From positions 1 to 11,837 of the forward strand of contig CAMPGL010000055.1 of the NCBI GenBank assembly GCA_946885435.1: DNA of 11,837 nucleotides. Direction: 5' to 3'. The notes below the pieces were generated by a model. The model saw nothing but the letters and a program-made list of their open reading frames with translations. It made no database searches and was not told the origin of the DNA. Position 1 is the stretch's first letter. Each line of letters opens with the position of its first letter. This stretch comes from an uncultured Brevundimonas sp. (GTDB lineage Bacteria; Pseudomonadota; Alphaproteobacteria; Caulobacterales; Caulobacteraceae). Of this stretch, positions 1-7,506 are shown one piece after another. Position numbers and translations under genes: made by a program.

Positions 1-490
1 GGCGGATGGCCGAGATGTTGCGCTGGACCGGGTCATGGATGTCCAGGCTGTCGTGATAGAAGGCCGACAGGGCGCCGACCGTGCCCACCATGATCGACAT
101 CGGGTGGGCGTCGCGCCGGAAGCCCTCGAAGAAGCGGTCGAACTGCGAGTGCAGCATGGTGTGCATCGTGATCGAGCGCTCGAAGGACTCGTACTCCGAG
201 GCGGTCGGCAGCTCGCCCCGCAGCAGCAGGTGGCAGACCTCGATGAAGTTGGACTTCGAGGCCAGCTGGTCGATCGGATAGCCACGGTGCAGCAGGATGC
301 CCTTGTCACCGTCGATGAAGGTCAGCGCGCTCTCGCAGGCCGCGGTCGAGGTGAAGCCCGGGTCGTAGGTGAAGGCGTCCGTCTCCGCATAGAGCTTGCG
401 GATGTCGATGACGTCCGGACCGGTCGAGCCCTTGAGGATGGGCAGGTCGACTTGCTTGTCCTGGTACGTCAGCGTGGCTTTGTCGGTCAT
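1..490 (-). CDS. gltA: Citrate synthase, type II (5' part, cut by window edge)
   Basis: Citrate synthase condenses acetyl-CoA and oxaloacetate to citrate in the cytoplasm, the entry step of the TCA cycle. The first 163 codons are present, read from an ATG at 490-488 (MTDKATLTY). They show the N-terminal beta-rich domain of hexameric, Gram-negative type II enzymes: [15 protein letters not shown], then the conserved stretch [13 protein letters not shown] (here LTFIDGDKG), LLHRGYPI, the helix [16 protein letters not shown], and [19 protein letters not shown]. The catalytic His and Asp lie further on and are outside the window. An AGGA Shine-Dalgarno (rc of 498-501) sits about 8 nt before the ATG. 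gltX lies 55 bp upstream on the same strand, so read-through is possible, but the gap holds its own -10-like sequence. Identification is firm; the gene is truncated only by the window edge. Confidence 0.95.
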   Translation of the reverse strand, partial: MTDKATLTYQDKQVDLPILKGSTGPDVIDIRKLYAETDAFTYDPGFTSTAACESALTFIDGDKGILLHRGYPIDQLASKSNFIEVCHLLLRGELPTASEYESFERSITMHTMLHSQFDRFFEGFRRDAHPMSIMVGTVGALSAFYHDSLDIHDPVQRNISAIR

Positions 491-497
491 CGTGAAA

Positions 498-542
498 TCC
501 TGCTGGGCCGGGGGAGCGGCCGAATGTTGGCGGCTTTATAGC
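498..542 (-). promoter_or_regulatory. Candidate gltA promoter -10 and ribosome binding site
   Basis: On the minus strand, GCTATAAA (542-535) matches the Caulobacter -10 consensus GCTANAWC at 7 of 8 positions. It begins just after the gltX stop codon, and transcription from it would give a leader of roughly 35-40 nt before the gltA ATG. No good -35 is visible at the usual spacing. The leader holds a small hairpin, GGCCG (506-510) with CGGCC (517-521), and an AGGA Shine-Dalgarno (501-498). This is inferred from sequence match only. Confidence 0.4.
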
Positions 543-545
543 GGC

Positions 546-1952
546 TCAAGCCACGCTGGAAAGCGCATCGTCCAGTCGGGCCAAGCTCTCGGCCTGTCCG
601 AGGGCGGAGAGGATCTTGGCCAGGTCCGGCGACACGGCCCCGCCGGTCAGGGCGGCGCGCAGCGGCGGGCCGACCTTGCCGAGCCCCACACCCTCCTCCT
701 CGGCGAAGGACTTGATCTCGGCCTCGAGCGCGAAGACGTCCCAGCTCTGGAACAGGGCCAGGCGGGCGCGAAGGCGAGACAGCCGGTCGCGCGCTTCGTC
801 GGTCAAGGCGGCGCGCGCCTTGTCGGTGAAGGCGAACGGCCGGCGCACGAGCGCGAAGGCGCACTGGTCCGCCAGCTCGAGCACCGTCTTGGCGCGGTCC
901 TTCACGAAGGGAACGGCGCGGGTCAGCCGGTCCTCGTCGCCCTCGGCCAGGTCGTGGCCGCGGCGCATGAGGGCCTCGAGCGTCAGCTTCGCCAGCCGGT
1001 CGTCGTCGGCGAGCCTGAGCCAGTGGGCGTTGACGTGCGCGAGCTTGTCGAAGTCCAGGCGCGAGGGCGCGCGGCCGACCTGGTCGAGGTCGAACCAGGC
1101 GATGGCCTGTTCGTCGGAGAACAGCTCGTCGTCGCCGTGGCTCCAGCCCAGCCGGGCCAGGTAGTTGCGCATGGCCTCGGGCAGGTAGCCCATGTCCCGG
1201 AACTCGCCGACGGACTGGGCGCCGTGGCGCTTCGACAGCTTGGCGCCGTCCGGGCCGTGGATCAGCGGGATGTGGGCGAAGACCGGCCGCTCCCACCCCA
1301 TGGCGTCATAGATGAGCGCCTGGCGCGCGGCGTTGTTCAGGTGGTCGTCGCCGCGGATGACGTGGGTGATCCCCATGTCGTGGTCGTCGGCCACCACGGC
1401 GAGGTTGTAGGTCGGAGTCCCGTCCGAGCGCAGCAGCACCAGGTCGTCCAGGTCCTTGGCGGCGAAGCGGACCTCGCCCTGGACGGCGTCTGAGACGATG
1501 ACGTGCTCCACTTCCGGCACGCGGAAGCGGACCACGGCCGGGCGGGCGAGGTCGTCGACGCTCGGCGTCCGGTCGCGCCAGGGCGAGCGCAGGGCGCGGC
1601 CTTCGGCCTTGGCCTGGTCGCGGGCGGCCTCGGTCTCCTCGGCCGACATGAAGCAGCGGTAGGCGCGGTCCTTGGCCAGCAGCTCCTCGACCACTTCTCG
1701 GTGGCGCGGGGCCTGCTGGAACTGGAAGACCGGCTCCTCGTCGGAGGACAGTTCCAGCCAGGCGAAGCCGTCGAACAGCACCTGGACTGCCGCGTCGGTT
1801 GAGCGTTCGCGGTCCGTATCCTCCACGCGAATCAGGAACTTGCCGCCGTGGTGACGCGCGAAAAGCCAGTTGAAGAGCGCCGTTCTCGCGGTTCCTATGT
1901 GCATGGAGCCGGTCGGCGAGGGGGCGATACGGGTGACGACAGGGCGGGTCAT
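546..1952 (-). CDS. gltX: Glutamyl-tRNA synthetase
   Basis: This class I aminoacyl-tRNA synthetase charges tRNA-Glu with glutamate using ATP, in the cytoplasm. The 468-residue protein has the usual bacterial length. It opens with RIAPSPTGSMHIGTAR, containing the HIGH-class motif (HIG, residues 18-20). IRVEDTDRERS and TYNLAVVADDHDMGITHVIRGDDH follow, and the KMSKS-class loop reads KLSKRHG (238-244). The C-terminal half is the helical anticodon-binding region. I chose the ATG at 1952-1950 because the family begins a few residues before RIAPSPTG; the frame stays open 15 codons further upstream, but that extension is not family-like. The start codon overlaps that of the divergent comEC by two bases. 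gltA follows 55 bp downstream. Many Alphaproteobacteria carry two GluRS paralogues and make Gln-tRNA by transamidation; which paralogue this is cannot be told here. Confidence 0.95.
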   Translation of the reverse strand: MTRPVVTRIAPSPTGSMHIGTARTALFNWLFARHHGGKFLIRVEDTDRERSTDAAVQVLFDGFAWLELSSDEEPVFQFQQAPRHREVVEELLAKDRAYRCFMSAEETEAARDQAKAEGRALRSPWRDRTPSVDDLARPAVVRFRVPEVEHVIVSDAVQGEVRFAAKDLDDLVLLRSDGTPTYNLAVVADDHDMGITHVIRGDDHLNNAARQALIYDAMGWERPVFAHIPLIHGPDGAKLSKRHGAQSVGEFRDMGYLPEAMRNYLARLGWSHGDDELFSDEQAIAWFDLDQVGRAPSRLDFDKLAHVNAHWLRLADDDRLAKLTLEALMRRGHDLAEGDEDRLTRAVPFVKDRAKTVLELADQCAFALVRRPFAFTDKARAALTDEARDRLSRLRARLALFQSWDVFALEAEIKSFAEEEGVGLGKVGPPLRAALTGGAVSPDLAKILSALGQAESLARLDDALSSVA

Positions 1953-4080
1953 GGCGCCGGGGGTTATAACGCCCGAGGGCGAAGCGCCTAGCGCCAATCC
2001 GGGCTTGGCCGCGCGGGCGCGCGCTTGGCTGAGTGATCAGGTCGCGGCCCAGGCCGACCGCTGGCGGCTGTGGACGCCGGTGGCTTTCGGATGCGGGTGC
2101 GCGATTTATTTCGCCCTGCCCGGCGAGCCGCCGGTGTGGCCGTTGCTGGTCGTGGCGGTCCTGATGGTCGGGGCGATGATCTGGGGGTGGCGGCGCCTAG
2201 GGCTGGCCTGGCTGATTCCGCTGACGCTGGCGGCGTTTCTCGCGAGCGGACTGGCCGTCGCAAAGCTGAGATCGGACGCGGTGGCCGCGCCGATCGCACC
2301 GGCCGGTGCGGGGATCGTCGGGATCGAGGGCTGGGTGGTCGATGTCTCCAGTCCCGGCACGCGCGGTGCGCGCGTGGTGCTGGCGCCGACCTGGATCGAG
2401 GGCCTGGACGCAGGGGCGATCCCGCACCGGCTGACGGTGAGCCTGCGCGGCGAGGCCATGCGGCCGGGCGAGGCCGTCTCGATCCGGGGCGTGCTGAACC
2501 CGCCGCCCGAGCCGGCCAGTCCGGGCGCCTTCGATTTCGGACGCAACGCCTGGTTCCAGAGCGTCGGGGGGACGGTGCTGAGCATCAGCCAGCCTCGGCC
2601 GGTGATCCTGCGCGAGCCGCCCTGGCCGCTACGGCTGAAGATGGCGATCAACGGCATACGGTTCGATCTGGGCCGTCGCATCGTCGAGCGCCTGGGCCAG
2701 CCGTCCGGCGGGATCGCGGCGGCCATGACCACCGGCCATGAGGCCTGGATCGCCGAGGCGGACGAGCAGGCCATGCGCGATTCCGGCCTGGCGCACATCC
2801 TGTCGATCTCCGGACTGCACATGGCGATCGTGGGCGGCTTCGTCTTCTTCGTCATCCGCCTGATGGTGGCCGCCTGGCCGTGGCTGGCTCTGCGCGCGCC
2901 GGGCAAGAAGATCGCGGCTCTGACGGGGTCCGTGGCCGTGGGGATCTATCTGGTCGTTTCCGGCGCGCCGCCACCGGCGGAGCGGGCGGCCATCGTGGCC
3001 TGGGTCGCCTTCGCCGCCATCCTGCTGGACAGACGGGCGGTCAGCATGAACGCGCTCGCCCTCGCCGCCCTGATCGTGCTGCTGCGTCGGCCGGAGTCGG
3101 TGGTGCAGCCAGGCTTTCAGATGTCCTTCGCCGCCACCGCCGCGCTCGTGGCGCTCGCCGAGGCCTCGCCGCCCAGACTGAAGGAGATCTCTGCGCCCTG
3201 GCCCATCGTCGCCTTCCAACGGGCGAGGTCGTGGCTGTTCGTGGCGCTGATGGCGAGCCTGGTGGCGGGTCTGGCGACCGGGCCGTTCGCCATGCACCAC
3301 TTCAACCGCTCGGCGGTGTTCGGCCTGGCCGCCAACCTCGCGGTCGCGCCGATCTCCAGCTTCGTGATGATGCCGGCGCTGGCCGTTGGCGCGGCCATGG
3401 AGGCGGCAGGCTGGGGCGGTCCAATCCTGTGGCTCGCGGGTCAGTCCATTGACTGGATGATGGCCATCGGCCGGTTCACCGCCAACCTGCCCGGCGCGGT
3501 GGTGACGGTGCCGAGCGCGCCGGCGGTCGCCCTGCCGGTCGCCTTTCTCGGCATACTCTTCGTCTGTCTGTGGCGGGGCCGGTTGCGGTGGCTGGGCCTG
3601 CCCTTCGCCTGCGCGGTCCTGATCTGGCCAAGACCGCCCGCGCCCGACCTGTGGATCGGGCCGGAGGGAACCAATGCGGCGCTGCGGGCGGGCGAGGCAG
3701 TGCAGGTGGTGAGGCCCAATGTGCGGCTGTTCGCGGTCGACCTGTGGACCCGCCGACGGGGCCTGGAGCCGGCGTCGCCCGAGCTGGCGGAGCGGGTGTG
3801 CCGACGGTCGTGGTGCGCGCTGACCTCCGAGACCGGTTCGGCGGCGATCTGGTTCGGGCGCAGGGCGCCGGACGACGCCCAGCTGTCAGAGCTGTGTGCG
3901 GCCGGCGAAGTCGTAGCCATCCGCGCGCCGGTCGCGGATCTGCCGACGGCCTGCGATGGGCGGCTGGTTCTGGACGGCCGTGACTTCACCCGCGGCTCGG
4001 TCGAGCTGTGGCGGGGGGACGGCGGCTGGCGCGGCGTCTGGACGGACGACCTCAGGGGCGATCGCCCCTGGGTTCAGTGA
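1951..4080 (+). CDS. comEC: ComEC/Rec2 family DNA internalisation channel
   Basis: ComEC is the inner-membrane channel through which single-stranded DNA enters the cytoplasm during natural transformation. From the ATG at 1951 the product is 709 residues. Residues about 40-105 hold two or three hydrophobic segments ([46 protein letters not shown]). A DUF4131/OB-like region follows (about 115-220), with the family signature [19 protein letters not shown]. The multi-pass Competence domain (about 250-545) carries the hallmark [15 protein letters not shown], with SISGLHM at 285-291. The last 145 residues (from [10 protein letters not shown]) have no HxHxDH motif, so the metallo-beta-lactamase domain of long ComECs is missing or degenerate. 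The frame is open upstream to 1870, but those codons are antisense to the gltX start; a TTG at 2005 is a possible alternative start. The 3' end overlaps lexA convergently by 7 bp. Confidence 0.9.
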   Translation: MAPGVITPEGEAPSANPGLAARARAWLSDQVAAQADRWRLWTPVAFGCGCAIYFALPGEPPVWPLLVVAVLMVGAMIWGWRRLGLAWLIPLTLAAFLASGLAVAKLRSDAVAAPIAPAGAGIVGIEGWVVDVSSPGTRGARVVLAPTWIEGLDAGAIPHRLTVSLRGEAMRPGEAVSIRGVLNPPPEPASPGAFDFGRNAWFQSVGGTVLSISQPRPVILREPPWPLRLKMAINGIRFDLGRRIVERLGQPSGGIAAAMTTGHEAWIAEADEQAMRDSGLAHILSISGLHMAIVGGFVFFVIRLMVAAWPWLALRAPGKKIAALTGSVAVGIYLVVSGAPPPAERAAIVAWVAFAAILLDRRAVSMNALALAALIVLLRRPESVVQPGFQMSFAATAALVALAEASPPRLKEISAPWPIVAFQRARSWLFVALMASLVAGLATGPFAMHHFNRSAVFGLAANLAVAPISSFVMMPALAVGAAMEAAGWGGPILWLAGQSIDWMMAIGRFTANLPGAVVTVPSAPAVALPVAFLGILFVCLWRGRLRWLGLPFACAVLIWPRPPAPDLWIGPEGTNAALRAGEAVQVVRPNVRLFAVDLWTRRRGLEPASPELAERVCRRSWCALTSETGSAAIWFGRRAPDDAQLSELCAAGEVVAIRAPVADLPTACDGRLVLDGRDFTRGSVELWRGDGGWRGVWTDDLRGDRPWVQ
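1963..1970. promoter_or_regulatory. Palindromic -10-like element between gltX and comEC
   Basis: GTTATAAC is its own reverse complement, so it matches GCTANAWC at 7 of 8 positions on both strands. On the minus strand it lies 10 bp before the gltX ATG, so the gltX transcript would be nearly leaderless. On the plus strand it lies inside the annotated 5' end of comEC and would start transcription downstream of the ATG at 1951. No convincing -35 stands at the expected spacing on either side; TTGGCGC on the minus strand (rc around 1990-1996) is too far, at about 20 bp. This is a candidate only. Confidence 0.4.
4053..4070. terminator. 18-bp perfect palindrome at the comEC/lexA convergent junction, possible terminator
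   Basis: CAGGGGCGATCGCCCCTG is perfectly self-complementary and folds as a 7-bp GC stem (4053-4059 with 4064-4070) closed by a GATC tetraloop. It lies in the last codons of comEC, eight bases before its TGA, and begins 3 nt after the lexA stop on the minus strand. That is the position of a lexA terminator embedded in the coding end of its convergent neighbour. No U-tract follows on either strand, so terminator function is inferred from position and stem strength only. Confidence 0.45.
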
Positions 4081-4754
4081 TAGCGGCGGATCAGCCCGAC
4101 CAGCTTGCCCTGCACCTCGACCTGGTCAGGCCCGAAAATGCGGGTCTCATAGGCCGGGTTGGCGGCTTCCAGCGCGATGGAGGCCCCGCGCTTGCGCAGG
4201 CGCTTGAGGGTGGCTTCCTCGCCCTCGACCAGGGCCACGACGATCTCACCCGACGAAGCCGTGTCCGACTTGCGGATCAGGGCCATGTCGCCGTCGAGAA
4301 TGCCGGCGTTGATCATGGAGTCGCCCGAGACCTCGAGCACATAGTGCTCGCCCGAACCCAGCAGGGCCTCCGGCACCGGGATGCGGTCCTTCTCGTGCTG
4401 GATGGCCGAGATAGGCGTGCCCGCCGCGATCTTGCCGAGCACGGGCAGTTCGCGAACATCATTGGCGGGCTGAGACGTGCCACCGCCGGTGACGACCTGC
4501 GGCCGGAAAGGCCCGCGCGGACGGCCGCCCATGGAGGCCTCCTCCGGCAGCTTGACCACTTCCAGCGCGCGGGCGCGGTGGGCCAGGCGGCGGATGAAGC
4601 CGCGCTCCTCCAGCGCCGTGATCAACCGGTGGATGCCCGACTTGGACGCCAGGTCCAGCGCCTCCTTCATCTCGTCGAAGGAGGGAGACACCCCGGTCTC
4701 CTTGATCCGTTCATGCACGAACATGAGCAGTTCGTGCTGTTTGCGCGTCAGCAT
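4074..4754 (-). CDS. lexA: LexA, SOS response repressor / self-cleaving peptidase S24
   Basis: LexA represses DNA-damage genes and is inactivated by RecA-stimulated self-cleavage. The 226-residue protein has an N-terminal winged helix (1-70; [15 protein letters not shown], then [30 protein letters not shown] split over the recognition helix). A long Gly/Pro linker follows (about 71-100), typical of alphaproteobacterial LexA. The S24 domain has the Ala-Gly cleavage site A111-G112 (KIAAGTP), nucleophile S146 in SGDSM and general-base K184 in ATLKRL. The Ser-to-cleavage spacing of 34 is the same as in E. coli. The ATG at 4754-4752 has a GAGGA Shine-Dalgarno (rc of 4760-4764) seven or eight nt upstream. 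It lies 95 bp downstream of trpC with its own promoter and SOS box, and overlaps comEC by 7 bp at the 3' end. Confidence 0.97.
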   Translation of the reverse strand: MLTRKQHELLMFVHERIKETGVSPSFDEMKEALDLASKSGIHRLITALEERGFIRRLAHRARALEVVKLPEEASMGGRPRGPFRPQVVTGGGTSQPANDVRELPVLGKIAAGTPISAIQHEKDRIPVPEALLGSGEHYVLEVSGDSMINAGILDGDMALIRKSDTASSGEIVVALVEGEEATLKRLRKRGASIALEAANPAYETRIFGPDQVEVQGKLVGLIRRYH

Positions 4755-4785
4755 GGCGGTCCTCGAAACCGAATCCAGTTCGTGG

Positions 4786-4814
4786 AACCTAGCGGAACAA
4801 ACCGCAAACGTCCA
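4786..4814 (-). promoter_or_regulatory. Predicted lexA promoter
   Basis: On the minus strand TGGACGT (4814-4808) is a -35 matching TTGACGS at 5 of 7 positions. It is followed after 14 bp by GCTAGGTT (4793-4786), which matches GCTANAWC at 6 of 8. Spacing fits the Caulobacter housekeeping consensus and would give a leader of roughly 25 nt. A direct repeat of GTTC with 6-bp spacing (rc of 4785-4798) overlaps the -10, and a GANTC methylation site (GAATC, 4771-4775) lies in the leader. Inferred from pattern matching. Confidence 0.5.
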
Positions 4815-4830
4815 CAGGCTGTTCCTGTGG
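4812..4830. repeat. 7-bp inverted repeat overlapping the lexA SOS box
   Basis: CCACAGG (4812-4818) and CCTGTGG (4824-4830) pair perfectly around a 5-nt loop. Outside it, AACCG (4800-4804) and CGGTT (4836-4840) are also complementary. It lies 20-38 bp past the trpC stop on the minus strand, so it could end the trp transcript, though no U-tract follows. It could equally be an extra protein-binding site, as it covers the -35 and the SOS box. Confidence 0.45.
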
Positions 4831-4835
4831 TGTTC
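4821..4835. promoter_or_regulatory. SOS box (LexA operator), GTTC-N7-GTTC
   Basis: GTTCCTGTGGTGTTC is an exact match to the direct-repeat LexA operator of Alphaproteobacteria, GTTC-N7-GTTC. It lies 67 bp upstream of the lexA ATG and ends about 7 bp before the predicted -35, a position suited to autoregulation. Part of it (4824-4830) is also the right arm of an inverted repeat whose left arm is 4812-4818. Confidence 0.85.
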
Positions 4836-4849
4836 CGGTTAAGGAGGCG

Positions 4850-5638
4850 TTACCCGAGGAGCGACCGCGTCGCGGCTTTTACGTCGGACTGGCGCATCAG
4901 GCTCTCGCCCACCAGCACGGCGGAGGCGCCCGCCGCCGAAACGCGCGCCAGATCGGCGGGCGTGAACAGGCCGCTCTCCGAGACCAGCAGCGCGCCTTCA
5001 GGCGCGAGCGGGAACAGGCGTTCGGTTACGGCGAGATCGACCTCGAAGGTGCGCAAGCTGCGATTGTTCACCCCGACCAGCGACGCGCCGAGCCGCCCGG
5101 CCCTCTCCATCTCCGCCGCGTCGTGGGTCTCGACCAGGGCGTCCATGCCGAAGCGCTTCGCCTCGGACAGCAGGTCGGCGGCGAGGGCGTCGTCGACCAT
5201 GGCGAGGATCACCAGGATGCAGTCGGCGCCCAGGGCCCGACTCTCGGCCACCTGCCAGGGGTCGACGAGGAAGTCCTTGCGGATGCAGGGCAGGCCGACC
5301 GCCGCCCGGGCCGCGACGAGATAGGCGTCGTCGCCCTGGAAGCTCGGCGCGTCGGTCAGGACCGACAGGCACGCCGCTCCGCCCGCCTCATAGGCGCGCG
5401 CCAACGCCGGCGGGTCAAAGTCGTCGCGAATCAGGCCTTTGGACGGGCTGGCCTTCTTGATTTCGGCGATCAGGGCCGGGCGGCCCGGGGCGGTGCGCTC
5501 GGCCAGGGCGCGCGCGAAGCCGCGCGGCGGATCGGCGGCGAGCGCGGCGGCCTCGACCTCGGCGAGGGGCCGCGCGGCTTTTCGGGCGGCGACCTCCTCG
5601 CGCTTGTAGGTGGCGATGCGCTCCAGGATGTCGCTCAT
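4850..5638 (-). CDS. trpC: Indole-3-glycerol phosphate synthase
   Basis: TrpC closes the indole ring of 1-(2-carboxyphenylamino)-1-deoxyribulose 5-phosphate with loss of CO2 and water, the fourth step of tryptophan synthesis. The 262-residue single-domain TIM barrel is of usual length and is not fused to TrpF. Family catalytic residues are visible: E59 and K61 in [12 protein letters not shown]121 in CIRKDF, E170 in LVETHD, N191 in GVNNRSL, and E221/S222 in VSESG. The phosphate-binding end reads [10 protein letters not shown]. The ATG at 5638-5636 overlaps the trpD stop in an ATGA junction, so translation is probably coupled. It is the last gene of the trpG-trpD-trpC run; lexA follows after 95 bp. 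Confidence 0.97.
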   Translation of the reverse strand: MSDILERIATYKREEVAARKAARPLAEVEAAALAADPPRGFARALAERTAPGRPALIAEIKKASPSKGLIRDDFDPPALARAYEAGGAACLSVLTDAPSFQGDDAYLVAARAAVGLPCIRKDFLVDPWQVAESRALGADCILVILAMVDDALAADLLSEAKRFGMDALVETHDAAEMERAGRLGASLVGVNNRSLRTFEVDLAVTERLFPLAPEGALLVSESGLFTPADLARVSAAGASAVLVGESLMRQSDVKAATRSLLG

Positions 5639-6657
5639 TCCACAGGCTCGTTGGTGACGGCGACCAGCCGGTCGAGCGCGGTGCGCGCCGCGCCGGCGTC
5701 CAGCGATTGGCGGGCCAGCTCGGCGCCCTCGGCCAGGGTCTCGGCCCGGTCAGCGACGACGAGGGCGGCCGCGGCGTTCAGCACAACGATGTCGCGATAA
5801 GGCCCGACCGCGCCGTCCAACAGCTCCAGCAGGGCGCGCGCATTGTCTTCCGGCGCGCCGCCGCGCAGGGCCTCGATGGTGGTGCGCGCCACGCCGGCGT
5901 CCTCCGGCGTCACGGTGAAGCGGCGAACCTGGCCGTTCCGCCATTCGCAGACCTCGGTCTCGCCGGTGGTGGTCAGCTCGTCCAGGCCCTGGCCGTGCAC
6001 GGTCCAGCCGCGCACGGCGCCCAGCCGGCCCATGGTTTCGGCGATCGGCTGCAGCCAGCGCGGGTCATAGACGCCCATCACCTGGCGGCGCACGCCGGCC
6101 GGGTTCGACAGGGGCCCCAGGATGTTGAAGACGGTCCGAAAGCCCATCTCGGCCCGGACCGGCGTGACATGGCGCATGGCGGGGTGGTGGACCGGCGCGA
6201 ACATGAAGCACACCCCGGCCTCGTCGAGCGCGCGTCGCTGCTGCTCGAGCGTCGCCTGCAGGTTCACGCCCACGGCGCCCAGCACGTCCGACGACCCCGA
6301 CTTCGAGCTCAGCGCCCGGTTGCCGTGCTTGGCGACCTTCACCCCCGCGCCCGCGAGCACGAAGGCCGCCGCCGTCGAGACGTTGAAGGTGTGCTGACCG
6401 TCGCCTCCGGTGCCGCAGGTGTCGACCGCGTCGTAAGGATGCTCCAGCCGGATCATCGCCCCGTGCATGGCGCGCACGAAGGCGGCGATCTCGCCGACCG
6501 TCTCGCCGCGCACCCGGAGCGCCGTCAGCGCCGAGGCCAGCTGGGCCGGCGTCGCCTCACCCATCAGGCAGGCGGCGAGGAAGGCCTCCGCCTCGTCCTC
6601 GGACAGCACCCGGCCCTCGGCCAGGCGCGACAGGAGGGGCTTGAAGGCGTCGGACAT
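5635..6657 (-). CDS. trpD: Anthranilate phosphoribosyltransferase
   Basis: TrpD transfers the phosphoribosyl group of PRPP to anthranilate, the second step of tryptophan synthesis. The 340-residue protein has a small N-terminal helical domain (about 1-70) and the alpha/beta PRPP-binding domain. Motifs are intact: DTCGTGGD (GTGGD at 82-86), NVST (92-95), [15 protein letters not shown] (from 110), HHPAMRHV (from 157), [16 protein letters not shown] (from 172) and the metal-site pair D226-E227 in LDELTT. The start ATG is 12 bp after the trpG stop, and the TGA overlaps the trpC ATG. No clear Shine-Dalgarno precedes it, which fits translation coupled to trpG. Confidence 0.97.
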   Translation of the reverse strand: MSDAFKPLLSRLAEGRVLSEDEAEAFLAACLMGEATPAQLASALTALRVRGETVGEIAAFVRAMHGAMIRLEHPYDAVDTCGTGGDGQHTFNVSTAAAFVLAGAGVKVAKHGNRALSSKSGSSDVLGAVGVNLQATLEQQRRALDEAGVCFMFAPVHHPAMRHVTPVRAEMGFRTVFNILGPLSNPAGVRRQVMGVYDPRWLQPIAETMGRLGAVRGWTVHGQGLDELTTTGETEVCEWRNGQVRRFTVTPEDAGVARTTIEALRGGAPEDNARALLELLDGAVGPYRDIVVLNAAAALVVADRAETLAEGAELARQSLDAGAARTALDRLVAVTNEPVE

Positions 6658-6669
6658 CGCGGCCGAGCC

Positions 6670-7260
6670 TTACGCCGCGCGGGCCGGCTGAGGCCGCGCC
6701 AGCTTGAGGAAGTTGTCGAGCAGTTCGTGGCCATGCTCGGTGGCGATCGATTCCGGGTGGAATTGAACCCCGTGGATCGGCCGCTCGCGGTGGGCCAGGC
6801 CCATGATCTCGCCGTCCTCGGTCCAGGCGGTGACTTGAAGGCACTCGGGCAGGCTCTCGCGTCGGACCGCGAGCGAGTGATAGCGCGTCGCCGTGAACGG
6901 GTCGGGCAGGCCGGCGAAGACCGAGCGGCCCTCGTGCCGGATCGGGCTGGTCTTGCCGTGCATCAACTGCTTGGCGCGCACCACCTCGCCGCCGAAGGCC
7001 TGGCCGATGGCCTGATGGCCCAGGCAGACCCCCAGGATCGGCAGGTGCGGCGGGGCCTGGCGGATCATGTCGAGGCAGATCCCCGCCTGATCCGGCGCGC
7101 ACGGCCCAGGCGACAGCAGCACGCCCTCGGCCCCCAGAGCCAGCGCCTCGTTGACGCCCATGGCGTCGTTGCGGATCACATGCGCGTCCGCCCCCAGCTC
7201 GGCCAGGTAGTGGACGAGGTTGTAGGTGAAGCTGTCGTAGTTATCGACGACGAGGATCAT
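6670..7260 (-). CDS. trpG: Anthranilate synthase component II, glutamine amidotransferase
   Basis: TrpG releases ammonia from glutamine and passes it to TrpE for anthranilate synthesis; such subunits sometimes also serve PabB. The 196-residue class I amidotransferase is of family length. It starts [19 protein letters not shown], the standard opening, which fixes the ATG at 7260-7258 although the frame is open further upstream. The oxyanion segment is [13 protein letters not shown]. The catalytic triad is C79 ([11 protein letters not shown]), H168 and E170 ([14 protein letters not shown]). trpD follows after 12 bp on the same strand. trpE, the partner subunit, is not upstream: the next gene there is a divergent small ORF, so trpE must be elsewhere. 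Confidence 0.96.
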   Translation of the reverse strand: MILVVDNYDSFTYNLVHYLAELGADAHVIRNDAMGVNEALALGAEGVLLSPGPCAPDQAGICLDMIRQAPPHLPILGVCLGHQAIGQAFGGEVVRAKQLMHGKTSPIRHEGRSVFAGLPDPFTATRYHSLAVRRESLPECLQVTAWTEDGEIMGLAHRERPIHGVQFHPESIATEHGHELLDNFLKLARPQPARAA

Positions 7261-7268
7261 GGCCCCGG

Positions 7269-7297
7269 CTTCTAGGGCCGGACCCGGGCCGCGCCAA
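7269..7297 (-). promoter_or_regulatory. Predicted trpG-trpD-trpC promoter
   Basis: On the minus strand TTGGCGC (7297-7291) matches TTGACGS at 6 of 7 positions. After exactly 14 bp comes CCTAGAAG (7276-7269), which matches GCTANAWC at 6 of 8. The -10 ends only 8 nt before the trpG ATG, so the transcript would be nearly leaderless, with no room for a leader-peptide attenuator. Prediction only. Confidence 0.45.
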
Positions 7298-7336
7298 GGC
7301 AGGAGATCGTTAACCATGTCGGGGTGAGATCGCCCC

Positions 7337-7483
7337 ATGCTCGAAGCGATCCACCAGGCCAAGGCGCTGCTCGCCGATCCGAAGTCCGGCGACGGCCTCG
7401 TCGGCGCCCTGTTCGCCGCCGGCTTTTGCGCCATGGCCGCGACGCTGCTGGCGGGCGCCGTGATCTTCGGCCAATTGGCCTGA
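7337..7483 (+). CDS. Small hypothetical membrane protein (48 residues)
   Basis: I do not recognise the family. The ORF runs from an ATG at 7337 to a TGA at 7481. It encodes a polar N-terminus ([20 protein letters not shown], residues 1-20) and then one hydrophobic, Gly/Ala-rich segment, [20 protein letters not shown] and a few more residues, long enough to cross the membrane once. Coding is supported by codon use: 44 of 48 sense codons end in G or C, as in the neighbouring core genes. A GGTGAG stretch about 10 nt upstream may be the ribosome binding site. It is divergent from trpG (76 bp between starts) and convergent with the metalloprotease (22 bp between ends). It could be inner-membrane and constitutive, but nothing points to a role. 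Confidence 0.5.
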   Translation: MLEAIHQAKALLADPKSGDGLVGALFAAGFCAMAATLLAGAVIFGQLA

Positions 7484-7490
7484 CCGCGAC

Positions 7491-7506
7491 GCCCGCCAAG
7501 GCGGGT
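7491..7506. terminator. GC hairpin between the small ORF and the protease, possible two-way terminator
   Basis: CCCGC (7492-7496) pairs with GCGGG (7501-7505) around a CAAG loop, extended by a G-T wobble (7491/7506). It fills most of the 22-bp gap between two convergent genes and touches the protease stop codon, the place for a shared terminator. There is no U-tract on either side, and the stem is short. Confidence 0.35.

Noticed and set aside
396..1493. 365-codon plus-strand frame opposite gltA and gltX
   Set aside because: It is antisense to gltX, whose HIGH and KMSKS-type motifs fix the real frame.
4058..4065. GCGATCGC, the octamer known as HIP1 in cyanobacteria
   Set aside because: It occurs here as the centre of a longer hairpin in a non-cyanobacterial genome; one copy carries no weight.
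5707..7275. 522-codon plus-strand frame opposite trpD and trpG
   Set aside because: It is an antisense shadow of two well-conserved enzymes, with the same low-complexity composition and no motif.
7261..7434. Upstream extension of trpG containing Trp-Trp (LAWWIASSM), considered as a trp leader peptide
   Set aside because: It is in frame with trpG with no stop before it, has no attenuator hairpins, and is antisense to the small plus-strand ORF. The canonical TrpG start is [11 protein letters not shown].
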